NCBI GenBank assembly: GCA_034008185.1
Contig: CM067107.1
Location: forward strand, 496,001 to 560,000
Source of the DNA: Gorsachius magnificus
Lineage: Eukaryota; Chordata; Aves; Pelecaniformes; Ardeidae
DNA length: 64,000 bases
Direction: 5' to 3'
Made by a program: the position numbers and the translations under genes. The stretch's first letter is position 1, and every line of letters starts with the position of its first letter. This document shows, one piece after another, positions 48,718-58,087 of the stretch. The notes under the pieces were generated by a model that saw only the letters and a program-made list of their open reading frames with translations, was not told the DNA's origin and searched no databases.

Positions 48718-48965
48718 CTTCCTCTCTCCCCCTTTTTTCCCCTCCCTTCCTCTCTCCCCCTTTTTTCCCCTCCCTTCCTCTCTCCCCCTTTTTTCCCCTC
48801 CCTTCCTCTCTCCCCCTTTTTTCCCCTCCCTTCCTCTCTCCCCCTTTTTTCCCCTCCCTTCCTCTCTCCCCCTTTTTTCCCCTCCCTTCCTCTCTCCCCC
48901 TTTTTTCCCCTCCCTTCCTCTCTCCCCTTTTTTTTTCCCCCCTCTCTGCCTCTTTTCCCCCTCCC
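48718..48965 (+). repeat. Pyrimidine minisatellite, about nine 27-bp units
   Basis: Tandem ccccttttttcccctcccttcctctct units, almost identical to each other. The mirrored left-arm place (1150-1270) has only two to three units. The tract is a strict purine/pyrimidine strand run of about 250 bases, capable in principle of triplex (H-DNA) structure. Confidence 0.93.
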
Positions 48966-49321
48966 CCTTTTTCATCTTCTCTCGCCTCATCTTTCTTTGT
49001 CCTTCTTCTCTCTGTCTTTCTTTACCCCTCGATGCATTTTTAGCATAGGGCAAATGTGCTCCCCTGCCATGGTTTCCCATGGTATCTGGTGCCCATGAGG
49101 TCTTGGGGTGTTCAAGAGGGAAAAAACAAAAAGGTCTGAGCAGCTTGATGGGATCTTGGAGCTTGATGGGGTCTTGGAACTTGATGAGATCTTGCCAATG
49201 CAGGAGTCATGGCCAGCTGCAGACTTTCTCGCCTTTTCCTTGTTAATGTGACAGCCCAAGCCACGATCCCCACAGAGGCCGGCGGATGTGAGCTGCCACC
49301 TTGGGCAGTTCTCTACCTGCG

Positions 49322-52300
49322 ATGGGGAAAGGAACCCAAAAGCCAACATCTTCAGAACAAGAGGAAGTCTTGAACAACTGCAATGGTGGAAAGAAAGAGT
49401 ACAAATGGGGTAATGCTGGGGGGAAGGAAAGAAATAATGCTCTGGGTGAGGGCAGGGTGGGAAGAGTGAAGAGCGTTTCGCTCCGGTGGAGCACCAGGAT
49501 GGGGACAGAGATGGACCCAAGTACATCTACCCTAAAGTTCATCATGTGGCACCTTTAGGCCAAGGAGAAATGGCTTCAAGTTGTGCCAGGGGAGGACATC
49601 AGGAAAAATTCCTTCCCCAAAAGGGTTGTCAAATACTGGAAGGGGATGCCCAGGAAAGGGGTTGAGTCCCCATCCCTGGAGGGATTTAAAAGCCAGGCAG
49701 CCGAGGTGCTTAGGGCCAGGGTTTAGTGGTGGGATGGCAGGGGTAGGGGAACAGTTGGGCTTGGTGAGCTTCCAGGGCTTCTCCAACCTCAAAAATTTTC
49801 TGTGATTCTCTAAAGGCTGAAAAGCCTAAATCTATCTCCAGGTGCTCAAACACACGTTGGTGCCTTTGAAGGATGCGTGTCGGCTCTCCCTGCCTTGCAG
49901 GCAACCCCTTGAGCCTCTGTGAGCTCTCCCCATGCTCCCAAGCCCCAAAAAGGTCCCTGATCTGGCCGGGGCTTGGGATGGACTGAGGATCCAGCAAAAA
50001 AGATCAAAGAGGAGGTGGGGGGAAAGGACCCAGCCCACACGCTCTCCTGCTCTTTCCTCCCCCAGCGTCCAACATCAAGAAGTCAGACTGGGAAAGATCC
50101 TGCGCGTCACGGGTTTTCATCCCGGTGTGCACAGTGCTGCTGGTGCTCCTCATCGTTGTCTTGCTTGGTGAGTCCCATCCAGGCATCCCCCATGGGAAGG
50201 ATCTGGACGAGGCACCACTGTTTTGGGGAAGAGGGGGGGAATTGCAGGATTTTCAAGAGATGCTCCCCAAGCAAAGCACCAAGCTCGCTTTGGTGGGGGG
50301 TGGCACCCCCTTTTTTTTTTTTCCCTAAACCATGATGCAGCATCAAGCTGAGTGGTGTGGTTGACATGCCAGAAGGACAGGATGTCATCCAAAGAGACCT
50401 GGACAGGCTGGAGAGGTGGGCCTGTGTGAACCTCATGAGGTTCCACAAGGCCAAGGGCAAGGTCCTGCATCTGGTCAGGGTAACCAGCTGGGGGATGAAG
50501 GATGGAGAGCAGCCCTGCCCAGAGGGCCTTGGGGGCACCAATGGATGGAAAGCTGGACATGAGCCGGCCATGGGCTCTGGTAGCCCAGAAGGCCCAACCC
50601 TACCCTGGGCTGCATCAGGAGAAGCGTGGCCAGCAGGTCGAGGGAGGGGATTCTGCCCCTCTGCTCTGCTCTGGTGAGACCTCCCCTGGAGCCCTGCGTC
50701 CAGCTCTGGATAGCACAGAAGGACATGGACCTGTTGGAGTAGGTCCAGAGGAGGGCTACTAAAATGATCCAAGGGCTGGAGCCCCTCTCCTATAAGGACA
50801 GGCTGGGAGAGTTGGGGGTGTTCAGCCTGGAGAAGAGAAGGTTCAGGGCAGAGCTGAGTGCGGCCTTGCAGGGCCCATAGGAAAGAGGAGGAAAGTCTTT
50901 TTGGTAGGGCCAGCTGTGACAGAAGAAGGGGTGATGGTTTTAAACTAAACCAGGGCAGGTTTAGACTGGAGATGAGGAAGAAATTCTTTACAATGAGGGT
51001 GGTGAAACACTGGCAGGGTTGCCCAGAGAGGGGATGGAGGCCCCATCCCTGGGAACATCCCAGGCCAGGTTGAATGGGGCTGTGGGCAACTTGATCTGGT
51101 TCAAGGTGTCCCTGCTCCTGCAGGGGGGTTGGGCTGGGTGACCTCTAGGGGTCCCTTCCAACCCAAAACATTCTACGTTTCTATGATTCTATCCTGGCTC
51201 CACACGAGGTCACATCATTCACTTTCCCAAGGATGTTGTCCCCAATTCCCCAACCCTGCAGCTTCTAGGAAACAAAAATAATAAATCCCATTTTTCTGCT
51301 TTTTAGGGCTGCCCACACACCTTGCTCAGCTTTCTCTTTTTCAGTTGTGTCTTTGAGAACCCATTTGCCTCCTCTGGACTTCTCCCACGTGTGCCCAGAT
51401 GCCTGGCTTGGTTTCCAAGGGAAATGCTATTATTTTTCTGATGCTGAGAAAAATTGGACCACCAGTCGGGAAAGCTGTGAGGCCCTGGGAGCGTCACTGG
51501 CCCTCATAAGCAGCATGGATGAAATGGTGAGAACTGGGCTTGAGCCCTTACGCTAACACCGGGATAGGAAAGATGGAAAAAAAAAAAAACCCAAACCACC
51601 CAAAAAAGAGACGAAAAAAAAAAAAGAGACGGGGGGGGGAAAAAAAACCAGACCAAAAACCTACTTGGCCCCAAATTGCACCCAGTGCCATAGCCAGGAC
51701 CTTGGGAAAGCCCCATCTCTGAGTGGGGTGATGGCCACAGGTGGAAAAGAGGAGGTGGGGAAGACAAGGCTAGCGGAAACATGACGACTCTTTGCTTTAA
51801 AGAACTTCATTAAGCGCTACAAAGGCAAAGCTAACCACTGGTTTGGGCTGCGAAAGGAGAAGGACAGCAACTGGTGGTGGACCAACGGCACAGTCTTCAA
51901 CAACTGGTCAGTCCCTCAGGCCATGTTGGGGGCTTGGGGTTGGCAACTGGGGCAGCTTTGCCTCTTGGTGTGGTTGGAAATGGCCCCAGGGAGGGTGTTG
52001 CATTGTTGCTTTTTCCCCCTTGGGTGGGATTTTTTTAGCTGGGTCTGGGATGGACCAGGCCCAAGCAACCCCTGGCTTTCCACGGGAGGTTTGGGATGGA
52101 CCAAGGATGTTGCACACCAATCCCTTCTTAGATACCCTCAGCCAAACGCCACCCCTAGAGAGGAAATCCCAACTTTGCTTTACTTTTTTGGGGGGTAGCT
52201 TTCTTCTTTTCCTCCTTTTCTTGCTCTCTGAGCGCGTCCACCTTGCAGGTTTGAGGTGCGCGGGGGCGGCCTCTGTGCGTACCTGAACGAGGAGAGGATC

Positions 52301-52402
52301 AGCTCCTCCCTCTGCCACACAAAGAAGAACTGGCTCTGCAGCAGACCTGACAACTACGTCCTCTGGAAGCAGAAAGCACATCCGCGATGGAAGACCCCAT
52401 AA
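49322..52402 (+). CDS. CTL-4: type II C-type lectin-like receptor (CLEC2-like)
   Basis: Five exons in phase: 49322-49409, 50066-50167 (membrane, [18 protein letters not shown]), 51345-51526, 51803-51906 and 52249-52402 (TAA), 209 residues. The CTLD opens [20 protein letters not shown], has [38 protein letters not shown], and [18 protein letters not shown]...NWLCSR. N-glycosylation sites NWT and NGT are present. The tail has no ITIM or hemITAM. Exon 1 ([15 protein letters not shown]) was chosen because its GTAATG donor leaves phase 1, matching exon 2, and it is preserved in both arms. Introns 1 and 2 hold CR1 elements. The first two exons belong to the inverted arm, so a second gene start exists at 817-1. 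Confidence 0.87.
49541..49808 (+). mobile_element. CR1 LINE 3' fragment in intron 1 of CTL-4
   Basis: Mirror of 331-599. Plus-strand reading of the CR1 terminal motifs ([25 protein letters not shown]). Confidence 0.85.
50341..51190 (+). mobile_element. CR1 LINE 3' fragment in intron 2 of CTL-4
   Basis: Starts near agtggtgtggttgacatgcc and ends at the CR1 tail acgtttctatgattctat. Contains typical CR1 RT C-terminal coding ([29 protein letters not shown] part) with stops. It is the same sense as CTL-4. Confidence 0.9.
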
Positions 52403-52715
52403 AGAGCAGCTTCATCCCAACTCTCCAACTGGAAATCAAAATGGAAACGAGCGCTCTTTTTGTCAGTAAAACCTTACACCAGCGTTTAAAAGTTTGTATT
52501 TTCCTAGGACTTTTTGGCTCAGACAAGCTGGACTCTCACTGATCTGTCGCTGCTGCTCAATCATGGCGTTGCAGAAAGCTTTTTCCGCATGCTTTCAAAT
52601 ATTTTGCCCATCAGCCAGCCAGATCCAGCAGCAATTCCCCTGAGCAAACGTATCACAGTGATTTTGTCATTATTATAAGGGGAAGAAAAAAGAAGGGGAG
52701 AGGGTTGGGTGAGAT

Positions 52716-53148
52716 TGTCACCGAAATCGGGAGGAATAAACCTCGTAACACCAATGTAGTGTTAAAAGGCAGGCATTCTTTATTCACAGTGCCAGATGCA
52801 CGGGGGATTGCTCCACCTAATGTGCATACCTGGCACCTGTTTCAGTCAGGTTATATAAATCAAATATATACATATTCATTACATTCATACATAATCAATA
52901 ACATTCTCTCTAGTGATTGGTACAAATTCTCTCGCTTCCTATGTAAATTACTGCGCAGACTCAGTTGTTCACTTCTATTGTTCCCTTTTGAGTAGGTGGT
53001 ATCATTTGGGTAGGTGGTCAATGAGTCGGTGGTCGCGATCTCCCCCTGCTGGAATTACCTCTTACCTACTGGGCTTTCTATCTTGGTAGTCCTAGCCAAC
53101 TTTCTTGGTCCGTTGCACGGAATTACCCTTCATCTTCTTCCCCTGACA
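52716..53148 (-). mobile_element. Retroviral LTR, minus orientation
   Basis: A 433-bp block bounded by TGTCA and TGACA perfect inverted ends. On the minus strand it has a TATA box (ttatataacc, about 52850) and AATAAA (about 52777) about 70 bases later. U5 ends at 52716 (tttcggtgaca). No internal genes adjoin, so it is a solo or truncated LTR between the CTL-4 and CTL-5 3' ends. No clear target duplication was seen. Confidence 0.72.
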
Positions 53149-53439
53149 GGTGCACATTGTCTATAGTTTCAGCTACATTAATAATGACCTTAAAACTACA
53201 GACCATATACTATCCTCATTGTCCTGAACTTAGTGTTCAGTTGGGTAGGGCTGTACAGAGGAGAACATAGCAGCATTCGTGATTGCATTTTGTAGTTAAC
53301 TGATTCGATCCCATCACCCCGATGCTGAAAACTAAGATACATAACAATTTCATCATCATTTTGATTACAAGATGGTGGGTTTGGATGGGCTTGGAATGTA
53401 TTAGAGGCAGGGTATTTTTTTTACAAAAGCAAAATAAAT

Positions 53440-53600
53440 TAAAAAATCCCAAACCAAACCCCTAAAAAAATTTTAAAAATCAAAACCCAGCCTCCCCCCC
53501 CAAAAAAAAACCCAAACCAAAAGGCTCCAAAACACCCCCAACAAATAATCCCAAAACAACAAAAGCCACCCTAAAATAAAATAAAAAAAAAAAATCCCAG
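53440..53600 (+). repeat. A/C-rich low-complexity stretch
   Basis: Long A runs mixed with ccc (aaaaccc-like), no coding content. Confidence 0.8.
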
Positions 53601-53746
53601 GACTCAGGAAAACTTTTCTAAATTGAACTTTGCGACGTTTCACACGCATTTTACCCTCCCGCCCCCCCCAACACACACACCCCACCCGTGCTTGTATTTG
53701 TAAGCCTGGGGTGTGTCAACAAATGCAAGCAAACTGGTTTTATAGG

Positions 53747-53752
53747 CTTTTA
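53747..53752 (-). terminator. Polyadenylation signal of CTL-5
   Basis: Minus-strand AATAAA (tttatt on the plus strand) about 90 bases after the CTL-5 stop at 53839. Confidence 0.7.
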
Positions 53753-53838
53753 TTGACGCTGTAGCCGTAATGGCTAAAGCAGGGCTGGCTTCACTCCAAA
53801 TGTTGGCAGCGGGCTGGGCCCATCGGGTGGGGCGTGCG

Positions 53839-56800
53839 TCACACAGAGGGACCACATCTCTTTCCATCTCCTGCCGTTGACAGGAAGAGCTCGAATGGGG
53901 TTTTCTGGCAAACCCAGTTGTATTCCCCGGTACAGGTTTCTTCCTCCAGCGCCTCATCTTTCAGTGTCCAGCACCTTTCGCCCGTCTCCCCTGGGCTGCG
54001 TAAGCTGCAGAGCAAACAATTTGCTTGCCCAAGAGGAGCAACCTCTTCCAGGCTTCTTGCAGAAGAGGGGAGCTGGGGGAAGGGTTCTCCTGCCCTTTTT
54101 CTGCACCATCTCATGGTGCTACGAACCATGGGGGGGGTGCCCAGATTTGAGCACAGGTTGCTGGGCTCACGAGAAGATCCGCAAGGAGCATGGGTGGGCT
54201 CTTAAAAGCTGCGTTGGTGGCGTGGGGGTGGTAGGAGGTGTTGGGTTTCCCTGTTCCATAAACCCAACTCTCGGGCTGCAAAGCTTTGGCAAAACCAAGG
54301 CACAGGCAGCAAAATCCTGGAGGGATGGGTTAGGGCACAGACTGGGGCTGAAACGGGGCAGAGCTGCTGCTAAAGCTCACGGATTGTGGCTCCGCTTGCG
54401 TTTCCCTGGTGACAGGAGTGTTGTCCACCCACCTCCGCTTCTTTTGGGGTGACACCAGCTCGATCCACACCCGCTGTGTGCCTCCGCCTGTGATCTTCTT
54501 GATGTACTCCTGGGAAACGGAGGTGACCGGTTGCTTCCCAAGTCTCTCTCGGGAGAGTTTTGTGGGGTGCAAAACCACGGAGTAAACCTGCCTCGCTTCA
54601 TCCCCAAATAGATGGGACACGAATGCCCCCCGCGCTTTGAACACCACCACGCGTGGTCCCTAGAGGCAACTTCAGGGTGAAAAGAGCTTAATTCAGAGCC
54701 CCAGACACTGATGCCTCCATCTCAGCTCTGCATCCCTCCTCTCCCCACCACGTCGCGGGTGGGTTGGGGGGATACGGAGGGGCTTTAGGTGAAGATTCAG
54801 CCCCTTTTCCTCCCCCCATCTCTTCTTAGGAGACATCAGAGCAGGAGATGGTTGCACCCCAATCCCTCCTGCTGCCAGGCACTTTTTCCTCCCCTGCCCA
54901 CCTAAAAATAAAAGGACTTTCGGGTCCTTTCCAAGCCCTCTCATGTGTATTTACCTTTCCTTCCTTGTCCTGGGACGTCATCAGCTGAGCCTCTTGATTT
55001 TTGCAGTCTTTCTTGCCTTGGGGCCAGTTCCCCTTTTCCTTGGACAGCCGGTAGCATCTGGTCCCGTGGAGTTGCCAGTCCTGGGGGCAGAGCTTGCAGC
55101 CAGCACAGGCTGAAGAGGAGGAAGAGCCATGAGCTCCCCCATCCTGCTTTCCCCTGGGACAGAGTTAATTTTCTTCCCAGGAGCTGGTTTAGTGCTGGGG
55201 TTTGGATTTAGGATGAGAACGTTGCGAACTCATCAATGGTTCAGTTGTTGCTGGGTAGTGCTTAGACCGGTCAAGGACTTCTCAGCTCCACCAGGGGCAC
55301 AAGGAGTTGGGAGAGGGCACGGCCAGGACAGCTGACCCAGACTGACCAAAGGGGTCTTCCAGCCCATATGACATCAAGAAAGGGGGGGACATTGGGAGCA
55401 ATGGCGTTTGTCTTCCCAAGTCACTGTTAGGCGTGATGGAGCCCGGCTGTCCTGGGGATGGCTCAATGCCCGCCTCCCCGTGGGAAGTAGCGAATTAATT
55501 CCTCGTTTGGCTTTGCTTGCACATGTGGCCTCTTCTCACCCCATGCGTTTTCTCTCTCTCACCCTTCCAATTCCCCTCCCCCCATCCCATTGCAGGGGCA
55601 GCGAGCGAGTGGCTGGCTGGGGCTGAGCTGCCGGCCAGGGTTAAACCACAACACACCCCAACAGGTGGTGAAGGGCTTCCCCAACCACCAGCTGAAGGGC
55701 ACCAAGGGCTTCCCCACCCCACCCCCAGCTCTTTCCCACATCGTTGTGGTTTTTTCCTGCTCAGCCACTGGTGACGAGGACTGCGGTAGGGTGACCGCAA
55801 GGACAAGAATGGCTCTTTGGGGTGGAGGAAGGATGGTGAGGAACCTCCTCCCTGGGCTTGACCCTGCTCCTCCATGGTAGAGGGGTCAGGAAAAATGAAC
55901 GTCTTCCTTGCAACATTCCTCTTTGCCAAATAACCCTTGGCAGACTCGCACCCCCAAGGGCATCCTTGCAGTTGGGGGGGAGGGAAACCCCATCAAAGGT
56001 CCCATCTGAGCATCTCCCAGCAGAGCTGGGCAGGACAGGGGTTACCTGCAGGGTTCTCCCACTGGGTCTTGCAAAAATACTGCATCAGGGATTGCTCTGT
56101 GTGGTTCCTTCCCTGGAGCTCGCTGCCTTGCTGGGGGGTGCTTGGCATCGCTGGGTGCAGGAAGCCCTGAAAAACTTGGAGCAATGACCTGGGGTGAGAA
56201 GCTGCGGCCGTTTGGAGAGAAAACCCACAGAAACCAGGTAGGGTTTGGGTTGGATTTTGTCCAACCCTCTGTGGTTGTGCCTGGTTAATTAAGCCAGCCT
56301 AGAAAACGCCTTTTAGCCTCCCCCCTTGCTTAAAAGCCCTGGGTGCAGGCCAGGTTTAGTTCAGAGGAGGTTTACTCCTGGTGGGTGACGCAACTCATCG
56401 CATCTCCATGGGGCAACCTCGTTCCTTCTGGAGGCTGAAATGCTAAAACCCGATTTCCCCTCCAGTTTTTGAGATGTAGGTAGGAGCTGGTTACTCACCC
56501 TGCACGCTCAGCACCACCACCACCACCAGCAGGACGAGGTGCCCCAGCCTGCTGGCTTTGAGGAGGACCCCATGCCATGGTGGGCACAAGGCAGGAGCTG
56601 AAAGAGGCCACATGTACACAATTTTCACATGAAAAAGCTGGGGTTTTTTAGAGGAAAGCCAAGCCGGCGAGTTTGAGCAGAAGTTTACTGTGGAGGAATG
56701 GCTACAGAACAAAGGACACGGTCCGATTATGAGTGATCCAGTCCTTGAAGCAGATGAGACCATGATCTCTCCCTAACAAGCAAGGAAAGGAAAAGTAGCA

Positions 56801-57693
56801 GCCTGGTAAACAAGATAAGAGAAACTGGGCTCAGAAAGATAGAATAGCTCGCTGCGCTGGACAAGGGTTTCACACCAATTGTGTGAAGCCCCCTGGCATG
56901 TAAACAGAGATTGTAGGCCAATCATATAGCTGTTGCTACTGTGTGTTCTTTTTGCCTGTCTATATATACTCTCTAAAAAACTTGAATAAACAGAGAACGA
57001 CCATACTCATATTGAGATTCATCGTTACTCGGGGTCCGTCTCCCACTCTGACAGTTTACAGCTGCTTGGCTTCCTCCAAAAAAACCAAACCACCACCGAC
57101 ATGGTCTGGAGGGCATACGCAGAAGTGAGGGCATCACCAAAGGGTGGCTTTCCAGGTGGGGGAGGGGCTGTAGGTACCCTCAAGAAGCGGCCTCCAACAA
57201 TGGAGCTTAGCAGACCTGAAACCTTCTGAACCGGGCTTATTTAGAGCCGGCGAAACCCATGCTTGTGGGTTTGGTGGGACATGGGCCTCTCCAGACCTCC
57301 TCCACCAGGAGCCCAGGCGTGGTCTCAGCAGCTTTGCTTCCCATCATGGTGTGTTGGCTCCCATTGGGCTTCTTGGGACCCGTTTTCACCACCGAGCGAA
57401 GGGGCTCAGAGGCAAAACTGTTCACCCACCAGATGGTTGGTGGCTTCCCTCTGCCCCCATCCCTTCCTTCCTTTTTTTCCCCTCCACACCAGCCAGGATC
57501 CGACCTCAGAAAACACCTAATCCACATTCTCCATCTGTCTTGGGAACCTCAACATGAGGATGGAGAGGTAAGCAAACCCAAAAGTCCTCCCCCCCCCCCC
57601 AAAAAAAATACCATGCTTACCGTGACGCTTCTCAGCAGGAGAAAAACCACCCCCAGGGCGCCTTAAATCAGCGTAAACGATTTCCCCAGGCAT
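53839..57693 (-). CDS. CTL-5: ITIM-bearing NKR-P1-like lectin receptor
   Basis: Five minus-strand exons in phase: 57693-57621, 56597-56499 (membrane, HLVLLVVVVVLSVQG), 55109-54955, 54509-54400 and 53995-53839 (TGA), 197 residues. The tail MPGEIVYADL contains an ITIM (IVYADL, tyrosine 7), which in this family recruits SHP phosphatases. The membrane segment has no charged residue, as in inhibitory receptors. The CTLD shows CAGCKLCPQDWQLHGTRCYRL (NKR-P1-type CxLCP opening), VWIELVSPQKKRRWVDN, and RCWTLKDEALEEETC...YNWVCQK. Exon 4 ends at a GC donor (AC|GCAAGC), not GT; only this cut gives phase 2 and the expected length. Intron 1 holds a solo LTR. Chicken B-NK is the closest concept; orthology is unproven. 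Confidence 0.85.
56689..57053 (+). mobile_element. Solo LTR with 6-bp target duplication, in intron 1 of CTL-5
   Basis: A 365-bp LTR starts TGTGGAGGAATGG and ends CTCTGACA, with a TATA (ctatatatac, about 56960) and AATAAA (about 56985). It is flanked by gtttac at 56683-56688 and 57054-57059, a perfect target-site duplication. It is the same family as 30177-30484 and lies antisense to CTL-5. Confidence 0.92.
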
Positions 57694-58087
57694 GAGCGGC
57701 TCAGGGGGCTGCGAGAGCAGCCCCAGAGCGAAGCCGTTCTTGGGCAACCTCTTGGCTTATGACCAAGCCGCTCATGCCTGCGTCCGGCCCCAGGAAATGG
57801 CATTGCCTGGGCCTTTGATTTTTTTTTTTAAATATATCTGTTCTATGGCCTTCTCTTGTAAATCAAGGCCGGTGAGGGGGTTGGGGTCCTCTGGCCAGGG
57901 GTGGGGGGCCCGTCTGGAGGCATAGAAGCACCTGCAGGGTTAACGCTTGCGCCAGGCAGCCAGGACAAGGCATGGAGCTGACGGGAAAAAAAATAATGAA
58001 AAAGCCTTTAAATAAGGTTCTTCAGGGCCAGGCTGAGCTCTTGAAGAGCATCACCCATGTGCTCAGGTGTGGGGCTTGGTGCTTTCC
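57694..58087. promoter_or_regulatory. Shared intergenic region between divergent CTL-5 and CTL-6
   Basis: Only about 394 bases separate the proposed start codons of the two genes, so their promoters must overlap or adjoin unless upstream non-coding exons exist. It contains an AT-rich patch (ttttttttttaaatatatctg, about 57818-57840) and a tttaaataagg motif (about 58009). No strong CCAAT pair was seen. Confidence 0.45.

Larger units (their letters stand above)
40196..50141 (-). repeat. Right arm of the large inverted repeat
   Basis: This is the reverse-complement partner of bases 1-9809. Its inner edge at 40196 abuts a direct copy of the 9.4-11.2 kb region, so the inner junction is not a simple palindrome centre. 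The outer edge reached here (50141) is set by the window start, not by loss of similarity. The arm carries the first two coding exons of CTL-4 on the plus strand, mirror copies of the three CR1 fragments, an expanded pyrimidine minisatellite and the mirrored decayed lectin gene. Confidence 0.95.

Noticed and set aside
54381..54386. GTGAGC as the CTL-5 exon 4 donor
   Set aside because: It leaves phase 0 whereas the next acceptor needs phase 2, and makes the exon longer than in paralogs.
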